From assembly GCA_951799425.1 (NCBI GenBank), contig OX637392.1, positions 39,198,593-39,262,592 of the forward strand: 64,000 bases of DNA, written 5' to 3'. Of the stretch, positions 44,305 to 55,356 are shown piece by piece. The DNA comes from Ilex aquifolium (lineage: Eukaryota > Streptophyta > Magnoliopsida > Aquifoliales > Aquifoliaceae). The notes below the pieces were generated by a model, which saw nothing but the letters and a program-made list of their open reading frames with translations, made no database searches and was not told the origin of the DNA. Position 1 is the first letter of the stretch. Each line of letters begins with the position of its first letter. Made by a program: the position numbers and the translations under genes.

Positions 44305-45397
44305 ATGGTCTCTACACGCAATATGAGCAAATGTCAGATGAATCCTCAAAGGATGCATAATCTACAAGAGGTCACTAGTGGGAGACAACCAGAAAACCTT
44401 CATGATTTCATGCCCACCACCGGAGATGATCCACCCACGGTGGATCCCCCCACCAACAATGAACTAGACGCTCTTCGTCTGGTTAATCAGCGTTTACTTC
44501 AACAAAATGAAAAGCTCTTGAAGCTCTTACGAGGTCCTCACCAAACACAACCAGCCTAGCAAGGCCAGAATGATCTCCCTCATTGGGAACAACAATACCT
44601 TGATTCCCTCAGAGAAGTAAACGAAGGAGGGGAGAGCAGTCAGGCACCCCATCCGCCACCTAGGAAGGGTGTTAATGAAGAAGTACAGAGCCAAAACAAA
44701 GGAGTTGAGAAAAATGATTTCCTCCCTTTCCAGCAGGAGAGAATGGAGCAATATTGGGAACATCGTTTCAAGGACATCCAACAAGAGCTCAGCCACATGA
44801 GGGAGGCGGTGAGGGTGAAGACTCCAATAACGATGGATGCCTTGGTGCAACAAACGGAATCCCCATTCACTGCTGGGGTGTTGCATTTCCCTCTCCCTCC
44901 AAAGTTCAGAATGCCTCAGATGGAGGTTTTTTATGGGACAAAAGACCTTGTGGATCACCTCAACACCTATAAAAACCAAATGAAGCTGCGTGGATACTAG
45001 GACCCGGTGCGGTGTAGGGCCTTTGCCATTACTCTCAAGGGGTCAGCCTTAGCATGGTTCAATAGACTCCCCCCCCCCCCCAGCTTCGATCTCTTCCTTC
45101 AAAGAACTCTCCATTTCTTTCATGTCTCACTTCATAGGAGCCCGGATCTACAGGAAGACGAGCTATCATTTATTAAACGTAAAGCAGAAACCTGATGAGA
45201 ACCTGCGATCTTATGTACAAAGATTCAATTCAGAATCTCTGAAGGTAGATGTCCCAGACGAAAAGTTTGTCATCACTACTTTAATTGCAGGATTAGGAGT
45301 ACAGTCAAAGGACTTGATGTTCTCTATATCAAAGAATCCCCAAGCAAGCATGACTGAGGTGTTGGCCAAGGCAGAAAAATATATAAACGGTGAGGAA
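44305..45397 (+). pseudogene. T2 gag, 5' part
   Basis: Starts M-V-S-T-R-N-M-S-K (44305). Stops lie at 44557-44559 and 44998-45000, the second at a codon that is CAG in T1. A C13 run at 45069-45081, where T1 has six C followed by GG, shifts the frame. The frame resumes at 45122 with F-I-G-A-R-I-Y-R-K and continues to K-Y-I-N-G-E-E, where the solo LTR interrupts. The 3' part continues at 47847. Confidence 0.85.
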
Positions 45398-47841
45398 TGT
45401 AAAACCCTAGAAAATTTAAACTTTTGTGAAAAATGGCAAAACGGTAAATTGCCACTACGGTACAGGTTGTAAACCTGAATTTTTCTAAAACTCGGATGAC
45501 AAAACGGACGTCACCTTCGGATTCGTCTCGCGAAATCTAGTTGCCCTGTCAAATTTCATTAAATTCCGAGTTAGTCAGATTTTTCGCGTTTTACGAGGCG
45601 GTCGGACCTCGGGAGACCCAAAAACGAAATTCTGAATAAAATTTTAAATTTTGGGGAAATAAATGATGGCAAGTTAAAATAAAAATATTTTGAACTTGAA
45701 CCGGAGCGAAATTTAATCGTTTCGGGGCTAAAACGGACCCGGGAAATAAGGGCCGTGTGGCGCATTGTGGGCCAAGTATTTAAAGAGTATTTAAAGGGGA
45801 GAAAATCAGATTTTCTCCCCATTTGTTCAGCCGGTTTTAGCGTGAGAAAGAAGAGAGGGAAATGCTAGGTTTTCTCCACCTTCTCTCTAAGATCCTCGTC
45901 TCCACGGAGCTCAAATCAACTCAAGCCAAGAGGAAGAATTGTTCTCCTCTTCAAGGGCTACAAAACCCTACCAAGAAAGACGAATTTCACCGAAGTTCCA
46001 AAATCGAGCTTGGAGGAATCAAGGGTTTTGGGCAAGATAGAGATTCTTGAAGGTGTCTACCAAGTGGGTTTACGCTTCAAGAGGTAGGGTTTCTTCCTAC
46101 TAAGGTTTATTCCAAACCTAGAATGTTTTAATGAAATGGGTAGGATGATAGGATGTGTATCTCTTGCCTATTTGTTTGATTTGGGTGAAATGGTTATGGA
46201 ATTGGGTAAAGATCAATTCTAATTGGATTGGTAATTAGAAGTTTCTAAATGAGATTTCTAGAATTGGGTACATGAAATTAATCCAATGTGAATCTTGGGT
46301 AATATGAAATTGTGGGCATGTTATGTGTTTATGTATATGCCTTGAGGAATTTAGGATGTGATAACATGGTTATGTGACAACATGCTTGGAAATTGTTTTA
46401 TGGAAATTATATGTTTATGATATGATTTTGCCATGAAGTGTGTGAAATGTGTTGTAAATGTTCATATGTTACTCATACCATATTGAACATTGTATTATTG
46501 TTGCAATGGGACATCACATTGCATATGCATGGGAACATCGCATTTAGTGGGTGTGTGTGCATGGTGGTTGTCTCACCAAGTTTGGTGGACGACGAGTGAG
46601 CTCGGGTGATAAGGGTCGATGACCTAGTCGAGTCTCACGGTTTGCATGGTTGTTAGGGTTGGGGTAGCAAGAAGGGCTAGACTATCCCTCGGGTGAGAAA
46701 CCCGGTGATTGGATACGCACTCCGTTGGTATATGAGCCCATAAAGTGTGTTGGTGTACGCGGAACCGTTGGTGGAAGTCCATGAATTCCGTGTAGGTCGG
46801 GTGACCTCTGGTGTGAGTCCATGAACATCCACCCCTATAAAGACCCTAGAATGAAATGTCATTTGTTGTGCAACATAAATGACGGATTGGTACACATTGG
46901 CACTTGCATGTGTAGAGGAGTCGGGAAGGGCTTGGTTGATATGCGTGAGTGGGTCTCACCTCATTCCATAGCATGGCATTGCAAATTCCATCATTGAATA
47001 TATTTCCTTGCTTGGAATGTTATGAATTGTTGAATTTGGCATGTGAACATTTCATATGCATTTAGGTTGGGGAGTAGCCTCATTAGGAGATACCCTATTG
47101 GGCGTGGCTCACCCTTTGTGGGAAAAATATTTCAGGTGCGGGGTTTACACCGGCGGACGGCTCCCATTTCGAGCCTCAAGGTTGAAGAAAGCCGACTTGT
47201 GGCTTTTATGGTTATTTTGTAAAACTTTTGTAAGAATTCCATTTTGATATGTAAATATATGGAATCAATTGTAATAGAACTTGTACAAACCATGTTTTAT
47301 ATGGAAATCCTTGTCAAACATGTATTTGATGAATTGGGAAAGGTTTTGAATGGATTGGAAATGAAAATTGGTTGAAAATGGCAAAACTGGGCAGAGAGTA
47401 CCGGTACTGGGTACCGGTATTGTATGGTACCGGTACTGTGTACCGGTACCCCATTTCCAGTAGGTTAACAGTACCGGTACTGTGTACCGGTACATCGGGG
47501 TACCGGTACGGTATGGTACCGGTACGGTATGGTACCGGTACTGTGTACCGGTACACTCTCCAAAAATTTCTGATTTTTAAATTGCTTTGCCCTATTTTCA
47601 ATCTATGTTTTCCCTTCCTACAATGATGTAAATGGACTATAATGGAATGTAAATCAAGGTGCGTTGGGTCTTGGTTAAACCAAATGAATAATTGATTTCA
47701 ATTTACAGTTGTGGGTTATGATTCCGGTTAAAGGAATGTTATTTGACGTGGTGTCGGGTTTAAGGGACATTCATGGATACTTCCGCGGGTTGATGGTTGG
47801 TCAACGGTTAATATAGGACCCCGGGAAATTGGGGTGTCACA
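45398..47841 (+). mobile_element. Solo Ty3/gypsy LTR (copy D) in T2 gag
   Basis: 2444 bp from TGTAAAACCC to GGTGTCACA, with perfect target duplication AGGAA at 45393-45397 and 47842-47846. The T2 gag sequence is continuous once it is removed. No internal region remains, so it is a solo LTR formed by recombination between two LTRs. It is the plus-orientation member of the family of copies A, B and C: last-200-bp block at its start (45400-45620), TATA-like TATTTAAAGG near 45788, TGGACTT block (reverse, 46740-46830) and a palindrome array (47398-47554). Confidence 0.93.
47398..47554. repeat. Array of ten GTACCGGTAC palindromes inside LTR D
   Basis: Copies start at 47398, 47411 (one mismatch), 47427, 47440, 47471, 47484, 47500, 47516, 47532 and 47545. 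Spacers are 3 bp (mostly TGT) or 6 bp (such as GGTATG), with one 21-bp gap. The flanks (GGGCAGAGAG... and ...CTCTCCAAAAATTTCTGATTTTTAA) align with those of the CCTTCCGGAAGG array in LTR B. Confidence 0.93.
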
Positions 47842-47846
47842 AGGAA

Positions 47847-49470
47847 GCACTCCTTTCCAAGGTGGGGAGTGCACCATCACGAAAGGAGAAAGGGAAAGAA
47901 GAGAAGAAGAGGGACCGAAGTCCCAGGAAAGAAAGAGAACGAGAAAGGTCTCCAATGAGGGACAAAGATCGCTCCTCAAAGAGAAGAGGAAATGTTAGAG
48001 ACCGCTTAGGCCCTCCGCAACCCGAGTTACAGCCTAGGTACGCACCTCGGCAATTCACCCCACTCAACGCCACAGTGTCCCAGGTCTTGTATGAGGTCCA
48101 GAACGAGAAGTTTCTGAGGTGGCCACCTTGGATGAAAGCAGATCCAGCAAAGAGAAACCCCACAAAGTATTGTGACTACCACAGAGATCATGGTCACCAT
48201 ATCGATGATTGCATTCATCTAAAGAAGGAAATCGAGTTTTTAATCCAACGAGGGCAGTTGCGTCGCTTTGTGGCCCATGACAATCAAAATCGAGCTCTTC
48301 CACCACCGCCACCTCAACAGCAAGCATCTGCGCCACATCAACAACCTCTGGGAGAGATCAAAGTAATATCTGGAGGGTTTACAGGAGGAGGAGAATCCAG
48401 CTTAGCCAGAAAAGCTCACCTCCGAAGGATCAGAGCCGGAGAAGCCCTCGAGGTGCATACTGTGTCCAAAGCACCGCGCTTAGACACAACTATCACTTTT
48501 TCAGATTCAGACTTGGAAGGGTGTTAGTACCCCCATGATGATCCCCTGGTGGTAAGAGCTATGGTAGCCAACAGAACTGTTCATCGAGTCCTGATTGACA
48601 ACGGCAGTTCGGCAGACATCATTTTTGCGTCTGCATTCGATAAGATGGACATAGGGAGGGAAAAAATCGAGCCTGTGAGTGTCCACTTGTTGGGTTTCTC
48701 ATGAGAGAGGGTGCTGCCCTTAGGGTCGATTCAGCTTGTGCTCACCCTAGGTGACCCGCCTTGCCAAGCCACTTACAACCGTGAAGTTCCTAGTGGTTGA
48801 CGCACCCTCTGCGTACAATATTCTGCTTGGAAGACCTTCCCTCAACTCTATGAGGGCCATCCCATCTGCCTATCACCTGGTTGTCAAATTTCCAACAGAT
48901 AATGGAGTTGGAGTGGTCCGAGGAGACCAGTGTGTGGCTAGGGAATGCTACATGGCATCTGTAAAGAGGTTGAGAACATCCAGCTGGATGAACTTGACAT
49001 GAAGGATGAGCTAGAAACGAGACCGATTCCATCGGAAGAACTGGAGCCTATACAGCTCGACGAGGAGCCAGAACATCTCGTTTATGTAGGGACCAAGCTG
49101 AGCAGAGAGATTAAAGACCTCCTCATCCAATTTCTGAAGAGAAATATGGAAGTATTCACCTGGAAACAAGAAGACATGGAGGGTATTAACTCCTCAGTCA
49201 TCACACATAAGCTCAGTATGGATCCTACTTGCAAACCCTTCAAACAGAAGAGGAGGAGTTTCACCCCAGAACGTCAGAAAGCCATCAATGAAGAAGTCAG
49301 AAAACTTCTCCATGCCAGAGCCATTAGGGAGGTAGATTACCTAGTGTGGCTAGCCAACGTGGTCCTCGTTAAGAAGACCAACGGCAAGTGGCGCCTCTGC
49401 ATTGAATTTACTGACCTTAATCGGGCTTGTGCCCCAAGGACAGCTTCCCCTTACCTCGGATAGATTTGAT
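47847..49470 (+). pseudogene. T2 gag 3' part, protease and start of reverse transcriptase
   Basis: Gag resumes with A-L-L-S-K-V-G-S, the charged linker and the C-D-Y-H-R-D-H-G-H-H-I-D-D-C zinc motif. The protease site is intact in sequence: [10 protein letters not shown], with Asp codon 48597-48599. Stops are at 48525-48527 and near 48703. A one-base gain near 48773, a small loss near 48968 and a one-base gain near 49430 each shift the frame. Reverse transcriptase begins around 49180 with K-L-S-M-D-P-T and W-R-L-C-I-E-F-T-D-L-N; that E replaces the D of active relatives. Confidence 0.82.
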
Positions 49471-50252
49471 TATGGATGCTACTGCTGGACACGAGCTCTT
49501 CAGCTTCATGGACGCCTTTTCAGGGTATAATCAGATTAAGATGGATCTTAATGACTAGGAAAATACCTCCTTCATAACCGAGCAAGGGACGTACTGTTAC
49601 CAGGTTATGCCCTTTGGGTTAAAGAATGTTGGAGCCACTTATCAACGCTTGGTGAATAAAATGTTCCAAAAACAAATTGGGACAACCATGAAAGTTTACA
49701 TTGATGATATGTTGGTCAAATCATTGAAAGCAGAGCTCCACATCAAGCACTTGGTAGAATCTTTCCAGGTCCTGAAGGAATACAAAATGAAGCTTAATCC
49801 CGCCAAGTGTGCCTTCGGAGTTTCCGCTGGAAAATTTTTGGGTTTCATAGTTAACAGCAGAGGAATAGAGGCTAACCCATAAAAAGTAAAGGCAGTACTG
49901 GATATGCAACCGCCATCCAACACAAGGGAGGTACAACGCCTGACGGGAAGAATAGCGGCTTTGAGTCGATTTGTGCCTAGGTCAAGCGACAAATGCCAAC
50001 CCTTCTTTCGAGTCCTAAAGAGGGCCTTCTAGTGGGATACCCAGTGTGATGAAGCGTTCAAAGCGCTGAAAAATTATCTGAGCTCCCCACCTATTCTGGT
50101 AAGCCCGTTGGAAGGCGAGGTCCTTAATCTCTACTTAGCTGTCTCAGATTTCTCAACAAGTGCAGTGTTAGTAAAGGAGCAGGACAGAGCTCAGCAACCA
50201 GTTTATTACTGTAGCAGAGCTCTGAGGGGGGGCAGAGGAGAGATATCCAAAG
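49440..50252 (+). pseudogene. T2 reverse transcriptase, active-site part
   Basis: S-F-M-D-A-F-S-G-Y-N-Q-I, then a stop (near 49557), then Q-V-M-P-F-G-L-K-N-V-G and the active site V-Y-I-D-D-M-L-V (about 49696-49720). Further stops occur near 49880 and 50030. The segment ends at a G7 run (50226-50232) that shifts the frame, where six G would keep it. Confidence 0.82.
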
Positions 50253-51017
50253 ATGGAGAAGCTTTTTTTAGCCTTGGTTACGACTGCCAGGAGGCTTAGG
50301 CCATATTTCCAAGCTTACACTATTGAGATCCCCACAGATCAGCCGATGAAGCAAGTATTATGTAAACCAGAGGCTTCAGGAAGGCTAGTCAAAAGGGCCA
50401 TCGAGCTCAGTGAGTTCGATATCAGGTACAAGCCAAGAACAACCATCAAAGGGAAAGTACTGGCAGACTTCATCGCAGAATTCACAATAGGAACACCCAT
50501 GGGGGCCATGCAGCTGGTACCTGACATCCCCACATGGAAACTTTCGGTAGATGAAGCTGCCAACGCCCAAGGTAGCGGTGCTGGCTTAATTTTGACTTCA
50601 CCTGATGAAATAGATGTTGAATATGCACTTAGGTTTGGGTTTAAGGCCTCAAACAATGAGGCGGAGTATGAGGCTATTATAGCAGGGCTCAATCTTGCTC
50701 ACTCGATGACGGTAGAACAGCTGGAGATCTGCAGTGACTCCCATCTCGTGGTAAAGCAGATAGAGGGGTCTTATGAAGCTAAGGGCGAAAAAATGATCCT
50801 TTACCTCAGAAAGGTACAGGAATTGATCAGGAAGTTCGTGCAAGTCAAGGTTATGCATGTCCCTAGGTAGGAGAATTCTCGAGCAGAGGCACTGGTGAGA
50901 CTAGCAACGGCTTCGCAGGAGAACCTGGATAGGTTGATACCAATAGAGCACTTGGCGGAGCCATCAGTAAGAGTTGAGAAGGAAGAGGTGTTCCCAGTTC
51001 TTGCCTAACCGAGCTAG
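50253..51017 (+). pseudogene. T2 RNase H domains
   Basis: A-L-V-T-T-A-R-R-L-R-P-Y-F-Q-A-Y, then a second domain L-S-V-D-E-A-A-N-A-Q-G-S-G-A-G, N-N-E-A-E-Y-E-A and I-C-S-D-S-H-L-V-V. The Gly after the first Asp has become Glu. Stops follow at about 50868, 51006 and 51015, where T1 has sense codons. Confidence 0.8.
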
Positions 51018-52245
51018 ATGGACTCTATTAGGGAATATCTTCAGAACGGAGCCTTGCCAGCAGACCCTAAGGAGGCCGCAAAGATAAGGGTAAGGTCAGC
51101 CAGATTCTCCATTTTGCAGGGAAACTTATATAATCGAGGATTATCGATGCCTCTCCTCAAATGTATAAGAGATAAGGATGCTAATTACATACTTAGGGAG
51201 ATCCATGAAGGAATTTGTGGTAATCATATCGGAGCTCGAGCCCTGGCAGGAAAAGCCTTGAGGCAGGGATATTATTGGCCCACTATGCTAAAGGATGCCA
51301 CCGATCTGGTTAAAATGTGTAAGATGTGTCAGATACATGCCAACATCTCTCATTGTCCACCAGAGCTCCTAATATCGGTGGTAAGCCCTTGGCCCTTCCA
51401 ACAATGGGGATTGGACATTCTTGGCCCTCTTCCCACCAGCGTAGGGCAGTGTAAATTCGCCATCATTGGGGTGGACTATTTCACTAAATGGGCAGAGGTG
51501 GAACCTCTGGCAACAATCACAGAGCAGAAGATTCAGAATTTTACATGGAAGTATATAGTATGTAGGTTTGGGGTACCTAGAGCAATTGTCTCTGACAATG
51601 GGAAACAGTTTGACAACCCCAAGTTTAGAAAGTTTTGTGCAGAGCTAGGGATAAAGAATTATTTCTCGGCCCCAGCCCATCCACAGGCAAACGGACAAGC
51701 AGAGGTGACAATCAGAACGATCAAAGCAGCCTTGAAGACCAAGCTCGAGTCTTTGAAGGGAAAATGGGTTGAATATATCCTAGAGGTGTTGTGGGCATAC
51801 AGAACAACCCCTAGGGCAGCAACTCAGGAAACACCGTTCTCTTTGGCTTTCAGAACCGAAGCAGTATCGCCTGTAGAGATAGGATTCCCATCCCCTAGAA
51901 CTGAATTCGCAGAGTCTGAGCATAACGATGAATCCATTCTGCTAAATCTCGATCTCCTAGATGAAAAGAGAGAAAGAGCTCTACAACACATCCAGATCTA
52001 TCAGAGAAAGACCACAAGGTACTATGACAGGAAGGTAAGGCACAAGAGCTTTAAGGTTGGAGATCTGGTGCTTAGGAGGCTTTTGCTTGCAAGAAAGGAT
52101 CTATGGGAAATTGGGGCCAAATTGGAAAGGTCCCTACATCGTTTCAAGAATAATTAGGCCTGGGAACTATGAGTTACAAACAAAAGAAGGAAAGGTCCTA
52201 CCTTATTCTTGGAATGCCGAGCATCTTAAAAAGTTCTTTCAGTAA
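51018..52245 (+). pseudogene. T2 integrase
   Basis: A long open stretch (51018-52157) with the H-H-C-C finger (I-H-E-G-I-C-G-N-H ... C-K-M-C) and the core acids: G-L-D-I-L-G, V-S-D-N-G-K, N-G-Q-A-E-V. A small loss near 52110 shifts the frame; the C-terminal N-W-K-G-P-Y-I-V-S-R to K-K-F-F-Q segment continues in another frame to 52245. This is the best-preserved part of T2 pol. Confidence 0.85.
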
Positions 52246-52335
52246 GTTTTCCTTGTAATTAAATTATTCTCAATAAAAATAAGCAAATTCTTGATTCATC
52301 CTTGCATGGCTTCCAAAAATAGCTAAAAAGCAAAC

Positions 52336-52620
52336 GATGAGCTCATCAGCTCATAAAGCAAAAAATGAGCTCCACAGCTCAAGATAAGCTCTTCAGCTTA
52401 TAAAGTGCAAAATGAGCTCCACAGCTCAAGATAAGCTCATTGGCTTATAAAATTCAAGATGAGCTCTTCAGCTCATAAAACACCAGATAAGCTCCTTAGC
52501 TTATAAAATTCAAGATGAGCTCTTCAGCTCAAAAAATATAAGATGAGCTCTTCAGCTCATAAAATATAAGATGAGCTCTTCAGCTCATAAAAGATACGAT
52601 GAGCTCTGCAGCTCATAAAA
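52336..52620. repeat. T2 3' tandem hairpin array
   Basis: Repeats of ATGAGCT-NNNN-AGCTCAT and ATAAGCT-NNNN-AGCTTAT. An example is 52337-52354, ATGAGCT-CATC-AGCTCAT. Spacing is irregular, mostly about 27-28 bp per hairpin. It occupies the same place as the T1 array but the linker sequence (AAAATATAAG, AATTCAAG) differs. Confidence 0.88.
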
Positions 52621-52772
52621 CGTAAAGAACTTCAACCCACAGATACGCAAAAAATGGAACCTTGTCAAAACCAGGATTCATAGTCACAAGCATTCAAAAA
52701 AAAAAAGATGCAAAAGTTACACAAAAGTCTGGCATTTCATTGAACAAAAGGGAGTACAAGAAAGAGGAGCTC

Positions 52773-53756
52773 CTAGTTCTTTTTAAGTTGCTGCTTCAGC
52801 TCAGCAACCTCTCCCTTTAGGCGGGCGTTCTCCTCTTTCAACTCGTCCCTTTCTTTTTTAGTCTCAGAGAGCAATTTGAGAAACTTCTCGCCTGCTGAGG
52901 AAAACAAGATAGTGGCGAGAGAAGAACCAGGTGAAGAGGAACCATCCCTCCTGCGCTTTTTTTAGGACGCACCATCATCCTCTACCTCGTCAGAATCAGA
53001 GGGGGAGGTCCAAGGAGAATCTGGAAAGAGAGAAAACTCTCAAGCAGTTGCCTCTACACCAAGAAAATAAAGATTTTCAGGCGTCATCAACTCCGAAAAA
53101 GGCTTGGGGTCTACAAGCAGTAGTTGATCGATGTTCATCATATCCGGAAAATCCAGGTCAAGGGGACCTACATAACGAAAACATAATAAGAATGGATTTT
53201 CACAGGATTTAGTTGAGATAGCTCTGCCTGAACATACCTATACGAGAGAAGCTCTCCCAGGAGTGTGGAATTCTAGTCCTAGGGCAATGCTGCTCGGTAA
53301 ACCTCCAAGACTTCCCGGAGGCAAAAAAGAAGTGTTAAGACCACCCTTCAGGAAGGGGAGGAAGGTCAACAACCAATGGGGGTAAGTTGAAGTGCCTCAA
53401 GCAAAAAAAGCTGAAGCAGGGGAGCTTATCTTCTTTGATCTCGAAAAAGTAAATAAATTCAGCAACAGTAAGGAATCCACCGTTTCCGTATAGACGCCAG
53501 AAGAGGAAAAAATTGACCATGGCAGCCCAACCTCGGGGCGAGAGACAAGAGGGACACAAGCCATAGTACGCAAGGATTCGCCTAATGGAAGGATGAATAG
53601 GAAGGTGAAGCCCCATGTCCATGGCACCTTCGAAAAAGCAAACTTCCCCTCGAGGAAGGTAGTTACAAGGCTCGTCAGAAGTCGGAACTCGCAGGGACAA
53701 ATCAAGCTCAGGGAAGATTCACTTTTTGATGTCTTCCAAGTCTGAAGACTTCATCG
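52773..53756 (-). pseudogene. T2 antisense gene 1 (PF04195-like), decayed
   Basis: Minus strand. Exon 1 to 53238 contains L-H-L-P-I-H-P-S-I-R-R-I-L-A-Y-Y-G-L-C-P, which parallels F-P-L-H-P-F-I-K-A-V-L-Q-H-F-N-V-C-P of the main antisense gene. A 70-bp GT...AG intron (53168-53237; donor GTATGT, acceptor TATGTAG) joins in frame to G-P-L-D-L-D-F-P-D. The product would end in a Lys/Glu-rich coiled coil and a stop at 52773-52775. Stops near 53333, 53037 and 52963 kill it. The start is uncertain (ATG 53754-53756 or further upstream). T1 retains only its upstream flank (about 23520-23770). Confidence 0.65.
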
Positions 53757-53759
53757 TTG

Positions 53760-55060
53760 AAGGGGTTAAGTAGCGAGAATGCCACTTCCAGTCAATTCCA
53801 AAGGAAGTGCGTTCTTTGAACAGGGGAGAAACAGGGGCAACCATCAAGACAACAATGAGGATAGAAGGAAGCAAATCCTGAAATCTTTTGGCAAAGGAGG
53901 AAGAAATCCAGGAGGTATTGGAAGCTTTAAAGAAAATCATAAGTTTTTAAGAAACCAAGAACCACATAGAAAACAGAGTCGGCGGTCCTTTTTGGTTTCC
54001 TAATTAATGATGGCAGTTACGGTTTTGGAAAGCAGTTGAATAAATGCAGAAAGATGAATCAGCACAAGATGACCCCCCCAATGCGATCAAAGTAATTGGA
54101 AGTAAGTCTGAGTTCGACCTCACCTAAACAAAATTCGTCTCAGATTTCTTTGGGTAGAGGTCAGTTTGAATGGCTACCTAGCCTTTCCAGCACAACTTTT
54201 CAAGACCACCAGTCCCAAGAACCACGTTCATATCCTGGATAAAATGGACTGGTATTTCTCAGGCTCATCTGTAATCAAGGTCCTCATGTATGTAGCAACA
54301 TGATCTCAGCAGATCTACCTTTGGAAGAACTCAAGCATCAAGTTGTTTACTCTCTTTTCCAAATCCAGCAAACCTCTTGTCACCGTGAGGAATGCCAAGT
54401 CCACTACCCAATGCTCCCTAGAGGGAACCAAAAGCGTGAGTACCAGTGTCACAGAAGACTCACATCCTAAGGAGCTCTGAAAGGCCTCCTGCTTTCAAAG
54501 GGCGAGATAGAGAAACCCTCCCCAATGACCTCAACATTCCCCTGATATTCCTTAACCATCTCCAGAACTCAGCAAGCTAAAAGAAGCCCAGCACAGTAAA
54601 CTGCAGCATAAGTTATGAGGCTAGCTTCAAGTCCTCAAGAAGTAAAACCTCACGGTCCCAAAAGCTCTCTTAGTTCAGCAGTCCTTGGTGAAGCTGTTTG
54701 GAAAACTCAACAGAATAGGAGACCTAAAGGTAACTTCGAAACAAAAAGGGAAAAGGAATCCAGAGCACAAAACCTCATCAGTTAAGTCTATGCTCTGGCT
54801 CTCCATTAGTCCCCATCCAAGTTTGATAAATTTTGCTTGAAAAGGAAGACCAAGGTACTCCTCCAAGCAAAGGGGGGCAAACAAGGGGAACTCAGGTAAA
54901 ACAATGAAGGTAACAGTGACAATGGCAGAGTAGACTGCATTTAAGAACAACGTAGACTATAAAGAGTAGACTGTATTGAATAGCTCCAAAAACAAAAACA
55001 AAGTGTGTTAAGCATTTACATCAATAATAGCACATATCTACCCTAAGTTATGGACTCCTA
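53760..55060. other. T2 3' non-coding region between antisense genes
   Basis: Its first 320 bp align with T1 23520-23770. The rest is unclassified, with no gene or repeat I can support. Confidence 0.45.
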
Positions 55061-55356
55061 GGACCCTAAAGAGGCAGAAGGAGGAGAGCCTGGCAACTCA
55101 GCAGTGGGAGTGCTTGATGGATCAGCAGATGAAATCTATGGCGGGATGACAGTTAAAGCCTCTGGCAAAGTAACAGTTGAAATCTTTGGAATAGTCAATT
55201 GAGCAGAGACCTCGACTTCAGTTAAAGCCCTCGTTACTAGGTCAGCAGAAAAAGGGGCAGCAGCAAGAAGGTCAGCAGGCACAGGAGTCAGAGAAGCCTC
55301 AGGATTACCCACGGTAGCAGTGGATACAGAGGTGGGAATATTTTGAGCTTGGACCT

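Noticed and set aside
47265..47626. Frames rich in Tyr-Arg and Gly-Thr on both strands
   Set aside because: They are translations of the GTACCGGTAC palindrome array in a solo LTR.
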